Positions 24,455 through 32,041 of a stretch of 64,000 bases of DNA are shown here, one piece after another. The notes beneath the pieces are model-generated. The model ran no database searches. It was not told the DNA's origin and was given only the letters and a program-made list of their open reading frames with translations. Source of the DNA: Halorientalis persicus (GTDB lineage Archaea > Halobacteriota > Halobacteria > Halobacteriales > Haloarculaceae); the NCBI RefSeq assembly GCF_900110215.1, contig NZ_FOCX01000006.1:1-64000 (forward strand), read 5' to 3'. A program made the translations under genes and the position numbers. The first letter of the stretch is position 1; every line of letters begins with the position of its first letter.

Positions 24455-24958
24455 TTACGCGTCGGGGCCGGTCTTCTCGGAGAGGGTGGCCGACGTATCG
24501 CCTTCCTGGGGCTCCCAGACGAGCGTGAACTCGAAGTCGCTCGTCGCGCCGATCCCGACCACGTCACCGCCGACGACCGCGGAGGTGTCGCCGATCGATC
24601 CGCTGGCTGCCGTTGCGGGCCAGTTCTCACCGGCATTGCCGGAGCTAATGTTGGAATCGGTGTCTCCGGCGTTACGGAAGCCCGTGCCTCGGAACACCAG
24701 TTCGTTATGCTTGATCGAGTCACCGCCGTCGTGGCTCACTTCCACGAGACCTTCTGGTTGGTCACCAGTTGCAGTATCGTTATATTGGGTATAGTCCCAG
24801 CTGAAGGATGCCTGCGGTGTCTGTTGCTGGCTGCCACCGAGTCCCAGCACGAACGATGCGATGACCGCAGCCAGAATGACCGTGATCGCGACCATCAGGA
24901 TGACCCCGATGACCGGACTGACTGCGTCGTCCTCTTCTAGCAGTTGGCGCACCTGCAT
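24455..24958 (-). CDS. Archaeal type IV pilin 1
   Basis: This 167-residue prepilin has a short charged leader ([12 protein letters not shown]), then the nearly invariant hydrophobic helix [20 protein letters not shown], as in PilA-type archaeal pilins processed by PibD. Residues 50-115 are variable, and the C-terminus ([20 protein letters not shown] and EKTGPDA) is shared with the next two genes. The helix packs into the pilus core and the variable part faces outward. It is the last of four tandem pilins. Bases 24795-24936 match the third gene at 141 of 142 positions. Confidence 0.92.
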   Translation of the reverse strand: MQVRQLLEEDDAVSPVIGVILMVAITVILAAVIASFVLGLGGSQQQTPQASFSWDYTQYNDTATGDQPEGLVEVSHDGGDSIKHNELVFRGTGFRNAGDTDSNISSGNAGENWPATAASGSIGDTSAVVGGDVVGIGATSDFEFTLVWEPQEGDTSATLSEKTGPDA

Positions 24959-24964
24959 GGGAGT

Positions 24965-24989
24965 CTGTTACTTACTCCCTAACTTATAC
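24965..24989 (-). promoter_or_regulatory. Promoter of pilin 1
   Basis: On the minus strand gtataag (24983-24989) is centred about 28 bases upstream of the ATG, and TAACAG (24965-24970) lies seven bases upstream. Both elements recur at the same positions before pilins 2 and 3, suggesting coordinated, probably leaderless, expression. Confidence 0.6.
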
Positions 24990-25107
24990 GTTCGGGTCGG
25001 CTCAACGGCCGAGTGAGCGGTTCCATCGCCAAAATAATGAAAATAAGTCGTGTCGAGAAATGAGGGCTTAATCGGCCGTTGCACCGAAAGAAGGAATTAA
25101 TGCGCCG

Positions 25108-25644
25108 TTACGCGTCGGGGCCGGTCTTCTCGGAGAGGGTGGCGGAGGTGTCGCCTTCCTGGGGTTCCCAGACCAGCGAGAACTCGAAGTCGCTCGCGGC
25201 ACCAATGGTGATGGTGTCTCCGCCGACGACTGCGGACGTGTCTCCGACGCTGCCCGAAGCGTTCGCGCCGTTCCACTGTTTGCCGGAGCCGCTAATTTGC
25301 GGGTACTCAGTGCCGTTCGAGATCGCCGCTACCCCATTCGGCTGGTCGCCACCGCCATCCGCCGGGTTCACATACCCAGTGCCACGGAAGTACAGTTCGT
25401 TGTGCTTGATTGAGTCCCCGCCGTCGTGACTCACCTCGGCAATCCCTTCTCCAACGTCCGTTCCGGTGACGTTGCTGTATTCCCAGCTAAACGAGGCCTG
25501 CGGCGTCTGTTGCTGGCTCCCGCCTAGCCCCAGGACGAACGAGGCAATCACGGCGGCCAGGATGACTGTAATCGCGACCATCAGGATGACCCCGATGACC
25601 GGACTCACTGCATCGTCGTCTCGTAGCAGTTCTCGCACCTGCAT
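25108..25644 (-). CDS. Archaeal type IV pilin 2
   Basis: The 178-residue prepilin starts [20 protein letters not shown] and has the same hydrophobic helix and Gln-rich [14 protein letters not shown] junction as pilins 1 and 3. The central part (about residues 55-140) is different, with [23 protein letters not shown] then a Gly/Asp-rich loop. The C-terminal 26 residues are almost the same as in pilins 1 and 3. At the DNA level its N-terminal region differs from theirs at many synonymous sites, so it was not part of their recent exchange. Confidence 0.92.
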   Translation of the reverse strand: MQVRELLRDDDAVSPVIGVILMVAITVILAAVIASFVLGLGGSQQQTPQASFSWEYSNVTGTDVGEGIAEVSHDGGDSIKHNELYFRGTGYVNPADGGGDQPNGVAAISNGTEYPQISGSGKQWNGANASGSVGDTSAVVGGDTITIGAASDFEFSLVWEPQEGDTSATLSEKTGPDA

Positions 25645-25651
25645 ACCACAC

Positions 25652-25676
25652 CTGTTATTTGGTGCTTGTCTTATAC
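25652..25676 (-). promoter_or_regulatory. Promoter of pilin 2
   Basis: Minus-strand gtataag (25670-25676) is about 29 bases upstream of the ATG and TAACAG (25652-25657) about eight upstream, matching the pilin 1 and 3 promoters. Confidence 0.6.
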
Positions 25677-25778
25677 ATTCGGGTCAACTCAGCGACCAAA
25701 TCGGTCTCTGGTGGAGGAAGAAACGAGTGGTTGAAGGTATGCGTTAACGCCGTCTTAAAGCGGGGAAAACAGGGTGAA

Positions 25779-26318
25779 TTACGCGTCGGGGCCGGTTTTC
25801 TCGGAGAGGGTGGCGGAGGTGTCGCCTTCCTGGGGCTCCCAGACGAGGGTGAACTCAAAGTCGCTCTCGGCTCCGATGGTGATCGTATTGCCACCGACTA
25901 CTGCCGAAGTGTCTCCGATATTGCCCGAGGCGTTCTTTGCGTCCCAGTTCTGACCCGAATCCACGAGCTGTGGATACTCTGTACTTGGCTGGTCAGATGC
26001 ATCCACTCCGTCCGGCGTATCCGGATCCTGGTCGAACGGATCAGTAAAGCCGTTCCCGCGGAAGACCAGTTCGTTGTGTTTGATCGAGTCTCCGCCGTCG
26101 TGACTCACCTCGACGATCCCCTCTGTCACGTCGGAGTTCGAGTCGTTGTTGTATTCCCAGCTGAAGGATGCCTGCGGTGTCTGTTGCTGGCTGCCACCGA
26201 GTCCCAGCACGAACGATGCGATGACCGCAGCCAGGATGACCGTGATCGCGACCATCAGGATGACCCCGATGACCGGACTGACTGCGTCGTCCTCTTGCAG
26301 CAGTTGGCGTACCTGCAT
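25779..26318 (-). CDS. Archaeal type IV pilin 3
   Basis: The 179-residue prepilin has leader MQVRQLLQEDDA, the conserved helix, and the [16 protein letters not shown] junction. The middle contains [28 protein letters not shown] followed by an Asp-rich loop (DPFDQDPDTPDGVDASD). It ends [20 protein letters not shown] and the shared tail. It is closest in DNA to pilin 1. The predicted location is the cell surface as a pilus subunit for adhesion or biofilm formation, as known for haloarchaeal PilA proteins. Confidence 0.92.
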   Translation of the reverse strand: MQVRQLLQEDDAVSPVIGVILMVAITVILAAVIASFVLGLGGSQQQTPQASFSWEYNNDSNSDVTEGIVEVSHDGGDSIKHNELVFRGNGFTDPFDQDPDTPDGVDASDQPSTEYPQLVDSGQNWDAKNASGNIGDTSAVVGGNTITIGAESDFEFTLVWEPQEGDTSATLSEKTGPDA

Positions 26319-26325
26319 GGGAGAC

Positions 26326-26352
26326 CTGTTACTCTGACCATTACTTATCTAT
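26326..26352 (-). promoter_or_regulatory. Promoter of pilin 3
   Basis: The minus-strand box aaaatagataag (26344-26355 region) is centred about 29 bases upstream, with TAACAG (26326-26331) about eight bases upstream of the ATG, as for pilins 1 and 2. Confidence 0.5.
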
Positions 26353-26465
26353 TTTGACTCGACATAAGCGGCCATTAATGTCCGGCTGCGGTGAGAAAAA
26401 GGTCGGGACAATCGCCAGACAGCGGCCTGTAATTGTGGATTAAAAACGCGAAAATAACGGGTCAG

Positions 26466-26996
26466 TTACGCGTCGGGGCCTTCCCACGTAGCGATCGTCG
26501 CGGAGGAGTCGCCCTGCTGGGACTCGTAGATGAGCCGGATCTGGCCGTCCGTTCCGATCGGGAACGTTAGATAGTCACCGCCCGTGACTGCGCTCGTACT
26601 ACCGATCGAACCACTTGCAGTCCCGTCGATTGCATTGGTACCACTACTGTCTGCATTGTTGTTGGTCGACCCAGTGAGGAACGTATTCCAGTTGGAATTG
26701 TAGCCGTGATCGGCTGCCCCGTTCGAGCCGTTCTGTCCACGAACGTACAACTGCGTGGACTTCACGGAGTCTCCGCCATCGTGGGTCATCGTCAGAATAC
26801 CAGCGCTATTACTGTCTGTCTCATCGAACTGGAAGTTGAAACTCGCCTGCGGTGCAGTAGAGCTCACCTGTTCACCGAGACCGAGCACGAAGGTTGCGAT
26901 TACTGCGGCCAGGATGACCGTAATCGCGACCATCAGGATGACCCCGATGACGGGGCTCACGGCGTCGTCGTCTGAGAGTAACTGTTTCAGTTGCAT
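26466..26996 (-). CDS. Archaeal type IV pilin 4, divergent member
   Basis: The 176-residue prepilin starts [20 protein letters not shown] with the same hydrophobic helix, but the junction is [17 protein letters not shown]. The Asn/Ser-rich middle has several N-x-S/T sequons ([17 protein letters not shown]), possible glycosylation sites. The end is [20 protein letters not shown] then WEGPDA, an outlier to the other three. It keeps the [18 protein letters not shown] motif, equivalent to [13 protein letters not shown] in the others. Its promoter and leader differ from theirs. Confidence 0.9.
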   Translation of the reverse strand: MQLKQLLSDDDAVSPVIGVILMVAITVILAAVIATFVLGLGEQVSSTAPQASFNFQFDETDSNSAGILTMTHDGGDSVKSTQLYVRGQNGSNGAADHGYNSNWNTFLTGSTNNNADSSGTNAIDGTASGSIGSTSAVTGGDYLTFPIGTDGQIRLIYESQQGDSSATIATWEGPDA

Positions 26997-27475
26997 GGGT
27001 GGGGTGGGTATGGGGGCACGCGCGCCGTTCGGGTCGTCCCGACCGGACTCGAATCGCCCGGACGGACGGGCTCCCGTGGGGAGCGAGCGTGCTTACAGTT
27101 TGACAAGGCGGTGGCGTTACATAAAGGCTCGTACTGTTTTAACGTCCGTTTACACCCCCTCGCGGCGTTCTACTTGCTGAAACACAGCCTTCCCGTCCCC
27201 CGGTTTGCTCCGGTGCCCTCCTCGGCCGACGCGAGCCACGCTGTGGCTCGCCATAACGTATCACAGATCTGAAAACCCTGTCGCTCGCCGGTCGGTCGTC
27301 GGGCCGTCGGGGTCGATTCGGGCGCGGGTCGGCCGTGGGTCGGTCGGCTGAAAACACAATGGCTTTGATTCGGACCTTCCATGAGCATCACGACAACAGT
27401 GACTGCTGTCAACTATCCAGCGGCCGAGCCAGGCCGGTCGGCGGTCCGGCGGCCCGCGACTGCGGGGGGCCGACC
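26997..27475. promoter_or_regulatory. 479-base divergent region between pilin 4 and the Mrp operon
   Basis: No credible ORF is present. A minus-strand TATA-like box, cctttatgtaa (27117-27127), would give pilin 4 a leader of about 95 bases. A perfect 9-base-pair hairpin, GCGAGCCAC-gct-GTGGCTCGC, lies at 27231-27251. T-rich stretches at 27135-27155 and ctgaaaacacaatgg at 27348-27362 may carry other promoter elements. The promoter of the Mrp operon could not be fixed. Confidence 0.5.
27231..27251. repeat. Perfect inverted repeat, 9-base arms
   Basis: GCGAGCCAC and GTGGCTCGC flank a three-base loop. It is mid-way in the divergent region and has no following T run on either strand, so an operator or RNA hairpin is more likely than a terminator. 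Confidence 0.7.
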
Positions 27476-28498
27476 GTGACGGGCGAGCGACTGCTCGTCC
27501 CCGTCAGTGAGTCCTCGACGCTCCGGAATACGGTGGCGTACGCCGTCCGAAACGCCGTCGAGGGCGAGAACCGCTACGACGCGGTCCACTTCGTCTCTCC
27601 CGCCTCGCGCCGCATCGCGGGCGAGGAGTACGTCGAGAGCGCCCGCGAACTCCTCGACCGGGTCGAAGTCTGGGCCGGCGAGGATCTGGGCGAGGACGAC
27701 CCCGACCTCACCGTCGAGACCGCGCTGATCGGCGTCGACGCTTATCTGTTCAGCCCTGGTGATTACGTCGAGTTGCTGGCCGGGTACGCCGAGGACAACG
27801 GGATCGGGTCGGTCCTCCTCGACCCCGAGTTCAATCCTGGCCAGAACACGCCGCTGTTACCGCCACTCGAGGCCGAACTCGACGGTGCTGGGTTCAGCGT
27901 CGAGACGGCTCCCGTCGAGCGCGGCACACGCCGCGAACGCCTCGTCAGGCGTGCCAGCCTCGGCCAGTTCGTCTTGCTCGCCGGCCTCTCGTACGGTTTC
28001 TATCTGCTCATCGGCGGGTCGCTGGCCGCCTTCGATCTCGTGACCGGCGCGATCAGCGCCGGCATCGTCGCTACGGTCCTGTGGCGCATCTCGCTGACCG
28101 GGCCGGTCCGGCCCGGCCGGCTCCTGGCCCGCATCGCGCGTATGCTCGTCTACACACCCTATCTCCTCTACGAGATCGTCGTGGCGAACCTCGCCATCGC
28201 CTACGTCGTCCTCCACCCGTCACTGCCGATCGATCCCGAAGTGGTGGAGTTCGACGCCGCCGTCTGGTCGGAGTTGCCGGTGACGACGCTGGCAAACAGC
28301 ATCACGCTCACGCCGGGGACGCTCACGGTCGACGTGACTCGCCAGCACTTCGTCGTCCACACGCTCACCGAGGGCGCGCGTGACGACCTGCTGGACGGCG
28401 GCCTCGAACGCGCGGTCCGGTTCGTCTTCTACGGGCGGGCGGCCGCCCGCGGACCGGGGCCCCGCGAGCGCGGCGACGACGGAGGTGAAGACTCGTGA
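27476..28498 (+). CDS. mnhE: Mrp antiporter subunit E with N-terminal stress-protein-like domain
   Basis: This protein of about 340 residues begins at GTG 27476 with VTGERLLVPVSESSTLRNTV. Residues 1-150 form a Usp-like alpha-beta domain (VPVSESSTLRNTVAYAVR and GIGSVLLDPEFNPGQNTPLL). Residues 160-320 form the MnhE membrane domain (PVRPGRLLARIARMLVYTPYLLYEIVVANL and LANSITLTPGTLTVDV). The soluble domain is an addition to bacterial MrpE and may bind a nucleotide. It opens a nine-gene operon of a multisubunit cation/proton antiporter. An upstream ATG at 27335 adds 47 unconvincing residues. Confidence 0.88.
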   Translation: MTGERLLVPVSESSTLRNTVAYAVRNAVEGENRYDAVHFVSPASRRIAGEEYVESARELLDRVEVWAGEDLGEDDPDLTVETALIGVDAYLFSPGDYVELLAGYAEDNGIGSVLLDPEFNPGQNTPLLPPLEAELDGAGFSVETAPVERGTRRERLVRRASLGQFVLLAGLSYGFYLLIGGSLAAFDLVTGAISAGIVATVLWRISLTGPVRPGRLLARIARMLVYTPYLLYEIVVANLAIAYVVLHPSLPIDPEVVEFDAAVWSELPVTTLANSITLTPGTLTVDVTRQHFVVHTLTEGARDDLLDGGLERAVRFVFYGRAAARGPGPRERGDDGGEDS

Positions 28499-28770
28499 CG
28501 CTGATCGCCGACGCCCTGCTGGCGGCCGCGGCCGCGTTCATCGTCCTGTCGGTCGTCATCGTCTACCGAATCGTCCGCGGCCCGACGATGCAGGATCGGG
28601 TGATCGCGGTCAACGTCGTCGGGACGAACACGGTCGTCATCATCGCGCTGTTCGCCGCGGCGCTGGACTCCCCCGGCGTCCTCGACATCGCCTTGGTGTA
28701 CGCCCTGCTGAACTTCCTGATGAGCATCGCCATCTCGAAGTTCACCGTCGAGCGCGGAGGTGTGATGTAG
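28495..28770 (+). CDS. mnhF: Mrp antiporter subunit F
   Basis: The 91-residue protein has three transmembrane helices. The family motif is YRIVRGPTMQDRVIAVNVVGTN (about residues 24-45), followed by the ALVYALLNFLMSIAISKF helix. MrpF is a small membrane subunit needed for assembly of the antiporter. The GTG start overlaps the mnhE stop by four bases, and the next gene starts directly at its end. Confidence 0.93.
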   Translation: MTLIADALLAAAAAFIVLSVVIVYRIVRGPTMQDRVIAVNVVGTNTVVIIALFAAALDSPGVLDIALVYALLNFLMSIAISKFTVERGGVM

Positions 28771-29094
28771 ATGGTCAGCCTCTACGAGGCGGCCGTCCTC
28801 GCCCTGCTGGCCGGCGGTGTCTTCTTCGGCATCGTCGCCGCCGTCGGATTGCTCCGGATGCCGGATCTCTACACGCGGGCGCACGCGGCCTCGAAGGCCG
28901 ACACGCTCGGCTCCGGCCTGTCGCTGGCCGCCGCCGCCGTCGTCTTCGGCTCCGGGCTGCCGACGGTCAAGACCGTCCTCCTGCTCGTGTTCCTGTTCAT
29001 CACCAATCCGACGGCCGCACACGCGATCTCGCGGGCGGCGGCCGATCAGGGGATCGAGCCCTGGACGACCGAAGACGGGGGTGACGACGGATGA
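28771..29094 (+). CDS. mnhG: Mrp antiporter subunit G
   Basis: The 107-residue protein has three helices and the MnhG signature GLLRMPDLYTRAHAASKADT (about residues 26-45), followed by VKTVLLLVFLFITNPTAAHAI. It ends with an acidic tail (DQGIEPWTTEDGGDDG) typical of halophiles. It abuts mnhF and overlaps the next gene by four bases. Confidence 0.93.
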   Translation: MVSLYEAAVLALLAGGVFFGIVAAVGLLRMPDLYTRAHAASKADTLGSGLSLAAAAVVFGSGLPTVKTVLLLVFLFITNPTAAHAISRAAADQGIEPWTTEDGGDDG

Positions 29095-29627
29095 TCGACG
29101 TGGTCTCGCTGGCCTTGCTCGGGCTGGTGATCGCCTGCGCGCTGGCGACCGCCGTCCTGCGTGACGTACTGGCCGCGATCATCGCCTTCGCGGCCTACAG
29201 CCTCGGCATCGCGATGATCTGGGTGCTCCTGCAGGCCCCCGACGTGGGGCTGACGGAGGCGGCCGTCGGCGCGGGCGTGACGACCGTCCTCTTCCTGCTC
29301 ACTATCGCCAAGACCGTCAGGCCGCCGGGCGACGCCATCTTCGAGTCGGTCGATCCGAAGGGACTACTCGTCGCCGTCCTGATCGTCGGCGTCCTCGCGT
29401 CGACGCTCGGGGCGCTCCCGCCGGTCGGGTCGGCGGAGACGCCCGTCGCACAGTCGCAGGTGACCGATTACTACCTCGAGAATGCCTACGAGCAGACCCA
29501 CGTCAAAAACGCCGTGACGGCGGTGCTGGCGGCCTACCGTGGGTTCGACACCATGGGCGAGGCCGTCGTGGTCTTCGCCGCTGGCGTCGGCCTGCTGGTC
29601 GTCCTCGGCCGGGAGGTGTTCGCATGA
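29091..29627 (+). CDS. DUF4040 antiporter subunit (MrpA C-terminal/MbhD-like)
   Basis: The 178-residue membrane protein has about five helices. The first part matches DUF4040 (LRDVLAAIIAFAAYSLGIAMIWVLLQAPDVGLTEAAVGAGVTTVLFLL), which corresponds to the tail of bacterial MrpA or MbhD. The second half (about 85-170) resembles MbhE-type segments with a loop DYYLENAYEQTHVKNAV and the helix AVVVFAAGVGLLVVLGREVF. In haloarchaea this part is split from the large A subunit. It overlaps its neighbours by four bases on both sides. Confidence 0.88.
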   Translation: MIDVVSLALLGLVIACALATAVLRDVLAAIIAFAAYSLGIAMIWVLLQAPDVGLTEAAVGAGVTTVLFLLTIAKTVRPPGDAIFESVDPKGLLVAVLIVGVLASTLGALPPVGSAETPVAQSQVTDYYLENAYEQTHVKNAVTAVLAAYRGFDTMGEAVVVFAAGVGLLVVLGREVFA

Positions 29628-30145
29628 GCGTCGACGACTCCGAGGACGGCGACGGGGCCGTCGAAGCGGGAGAGAACCGCTCGCTGTACGTCGAGAGCCC
29701 GATCATCATGGCCACCGTCAGAGTGGTCGCGCCGTTCGTGTTCACGTTCGGACTGTTCATCATGTTCCACGGGGCCGACTCGGCGGGCGGCGGGTTCCAG
29801 GGTGGCGTCATCGTCAGCACGGTCATCCTGATGCTGGCCGTCGCCTTCGGCGTCGAGTCGACCCGGGACTGGGTCACGCCCGAGCGACTCGTGGCCATCG
29901 TCGGAATCGGTGTCTCCGTCGTGCTGTTGATGGGTATCGTGACCGTCGCGCTCGGCGGCGGCTTCCTCCAGTACGACGTCGTCCCGATCTACCACTTCAC
30001 GAAGTACGGGATCGAACTGTTCGAACTCGGCATCGGCGTCATCGTCTCCGGCATCGTCACCGGCCTGTTCTTCGGGCTGGCGGCTGGTGCCAGCGGCGAG
30101 GGGAGCGCCGACCGTGAGGCCGACGAACGGGAGGGATTGCTATGA
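29624..30145 (+). CDS. mnhB: Mrp antiporter subunit B
   Basis: The 173-residue MnhB-domain protein has four helices. The core is VAPFVFTFGLFIMFHGADSAGGGFQGGVIVSTVILMLAVAFG (about residues 36-78), the family's GxxxPGGGFQGG-like motif. The cytoplasmic N-terminus (about 25 residues) and C-terminus are acidic. It partners the DUF4040 subunit and overlaps both neighbours. Confidence 0.92.
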   Translation: MSVDDSEDGDGAVEAGENRSLYVESPIIMATVRVVAPFVFTFGLFIMFHGADSAGGGFQGGVIVSTVILMLAVAFGVESTRDWVTPERLVAIVGIGVSVVLLMGIVTVALGGGFLQYDVVPIYHFTKYGIELFELGIGVIVSGIVTGLFFGLAAGASGEGSADREADEREGLL

Positions 30146-30528
30146 TCGACGCCCTCGCCGCCGGCCCGGTCGACCTGCTCGCCACCCGGTCGTACTACGC
30201 CGGGACCTTCCTCCTGCTGGGGATCGGCGCGTACGTGATGATCGCCAGCCCGAACCTCGTCAAGAAAGTGATCGGCATGAACATCTTCCAGACCGGTATC
30301 TTCCTGTTTTTCATCGCCTCGGCCTACGTCGACGGCGCACAGAACCCCATCGTCGGCCCGAAAGCAACTGGCCCGTTCGTCAGCCCACTGCCACACGTCC
30401 TCATCCTGACCGCCATCGTCGTCGGGGTGAGCCTCACGGCCGTCGCGCTCGGGCTCATCGTCCGCATCTACAACGAGTACGGTACGCTCGAAGCCGACGT
30501 GCTCCAGGAGGTGCGTTCCGATGACTGA
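30142..30528 (+). CDS. mnhC: Mrp antiporter subunit C (NuoK-like)
   Basis: The 128-residue protein has three helices and is related to NuoK. It has GIGAYVMIASPNLVKKVIGMNIFQTGIFLFFIASAYVDG, then PLPHVLILTAIVVGVSLTAVALGLIVRIY, the family's second conserved helix with PHxLxLTAIVVG. The Glu of NuoK's half-channel is replaced by Asn/Gln in the N-terminal helix (GMNIFQ), as in Mrp C proteins. The start overlaps mnhB by four bases. Confidence 0.93.
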   Translation: MIDALAAGPVDLLATRSYYAGTFLLLGIGAYVMIASPNLVKKVIGMNIFQTGIFLFFIASAYVDGAQNPIVGPKATGPFVSPLPHVLILTAIVVGVSLTAVALGLIVRIYNEYGTLEADVLQEVRSDD

Positions 30529-32041
30529 CCTGCCGCCGTTCCTCGTTGCCCTGCCGCTGGTAGCGTCAGTCGTCGTCCTGTTCGCCGGCCTCGTTCGTTC
30601 GGAGACCGGGTGGCCGATCGCAGCGATGGCCGGCCTCGGCCAACTCGGCCTCGCTGGCTACGTGGCCTATCAGGTGTTCACGGCCGGGCCGACCAGCTAC
30701 GTCGTCGGCGGGTACGAGGCCTTCTACGGCATCGAACTCGTGATCGACGGGTTGTCGGCCTCGGTCGTCGTCCTCATCGCGGCCGTCTCGCTTGGTGTCC
30801 TCGCATTCGCACGCACGGCGGGCCCGCGCGGAAACCCGTTCTACGCGACGTACCTGTTGCTCGTCGGCGGCCTGACCGGCGTCGTGATCACCGGCGACGT
30901 GTTCAACATGTACGTCTTCATCGAGATCTCCGGGCTCACGGCCTACGCGCTGGTCGCAAGCGGTGACACGGGTCGATCGGCGGTCGCCGCGCTGAAGTAC
31001 CTCATCGTCGGGACCGTCGGCGCGTCGCTGTACCTGCTGGGCGTGGGCTACGCCTACATCGGGACCGGGACGCTGAACATGGCCGACCTGTCGGCCGCGC
31101 TCCCGACGGTGGCCGACGGTCTCGGCTATCAGTCCACGCTGGTCCAGACCGCCTTCGCGTTCATCGCCATCGGCCTGTTCATCAAGACGGCGGTGTTCCC
31201 GCTGCACACCTGGCAGCCCGAGGCCTACGCGGGCTCGCCCGACAGCGTCAGCGGGTTCATCTCCGCGCTGGTCTCGACGACGTTCGCCTACGCGCTGATC
31301 CGCATCTCGCTGACCGTGTTCACCCCCGACTTCTTCGCCGCGGTCGACGCCGCACAGACGCTGTTGATCGTCGGGGCCGTCGTCAGCATCGTCGCCGGTA
31401 GCGCGCTCGCGGTCTCACAGTCCGAGATCAAACGGATGCTCGCCTATTCGTCGGTCTCGCAGTTCGGCCTGGTGCTGGCTGGCCTCGCAGTACTGAACCA
31501 GACCGCGCTGATCGGCGCGACCGTCCACCTCGTGGGGCACGCGATCATGAAGGGCGGTCTGTTCCTCGCGGCAGGATTGATCGCGACCGCTACGGGGGCC
31601 CGCGAGGTCCACGAGTACGAGGGACTGAGCGAGCGGATGCCCTACGCGGCCGGCGCGTTCGCGGTGCTCGCGTTCGCGATGGTCGGCGTCCCGCCGGCGG
31701 TCGGGTTCGTCGGGAAGTGGTACATCGCCGTCGGGGCCGTGCAGGCCCAGCTGTGGCCGCTGGCCGCGGTCATCCTCCTCTCGACGCTGCTGACGCTGGC
31801 GTACTTCGCCCGACTCGTCGAGCGGATGTACTTCCGCGAGCCGGCCGCGACCGGCGACCTCGCCGAGGGTGAAGGTACCGCCGACACCCGGCCGGACGCG
31901 GTGGTCGCCGACGGCGGCCGGCCCTCCGTCGGGATGTACGTAGTGGTCGTCGTGGCCGCCGTTCTCGCGGTGGCGCTCGGTGCTGCCGTCGTTCCGTTCG
32001 CCGAATACCTGCAGCCGACCATCGATCTGCTCCTGCCATGA
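30521..32041 (+). CDS. mnhD: Mrp antiporter subunit D, first copy
   Basis: This 506-residue NuoM/N-like ion-translocating subunit has about 14 helices. Key features are FNMYVFIEISGLTAYALVA (the membrane Glu of TM5), IKTAVFPLHTWQPEAYAGSPDSVSGFIS (Lys of TM7), QSEIKRMLAYSSVSQFG and HLVGHAIMKGG (TM11/12 Lys/His). These charged residues line the proton path. The acidic loop at about residues 445-470 is halophile-specific. It overlaps mnhC by eight bases and the next gene by four. Confidence 0.93.
   Translation: MTDLPPFLVALPLVASVVVLFAGLVRSETGWPIAAMAGLGQLGLAGYVAYQVFTAGPTSYVVGGYEAFYGIELVIDGLSASVVVLIAAVSLGVLAFARTAGPRGNPFYATYLLLVGGLTGVVITGDVFNMYVFIEISGLTAYALVASGDTGRSAVAALKYLIVGTVGASLYLLGVGYAYIGTGTLNMADLSAALPTVADGLGYQSTLVQTAFAFIAIGLFIKTAVFPLHTWQPEAYAGSPDSVSGFISALVSTTFAYALIRISLTVFTPDFFAAVDAAQTLLIVGAVVSIVAGSALAVSQSEIKRMLAYSSVSQFGLVLAGLAVLNQTALIGATVHLVGHAIMKGGLFLAAGLIATATGAREVHEYEGLSERMPYAAGAFAVLAFAMVGVPPAVGFVGKWYIAVGAVQAQLWPLAAVILLSTLLTLAYFARLVERMYFREPAATGDLAEGEGTADTRPDAVVADGGRPSVGMYVVVVVAAVLAVALGAAVVPFAEYLQPTIDLLLP

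Noticed and set aside
25655-25894. A 79-residue minus-strand ORF between pilins 2 and 3
   Set aside because: It is an out-of-frame reading of the conserved pilin 3' end and the pilin 2 promoter; a similar frame occurs at pilin 1.
24455-26996. Archaellin (flagellin) genes
   Set aside because: The N-terminal helix with [20 protein letters not shown] and a short DDDA-type leader is the PilA-type pilin signature, and no fla/arl accessory genes are nearby.
26991-27272. A possible small plus-strand ORF in the pilin-Mrp gap
   Set aside because: It overlaps the pilin 4 promoter, codon use is poor and there is no family or start signal.
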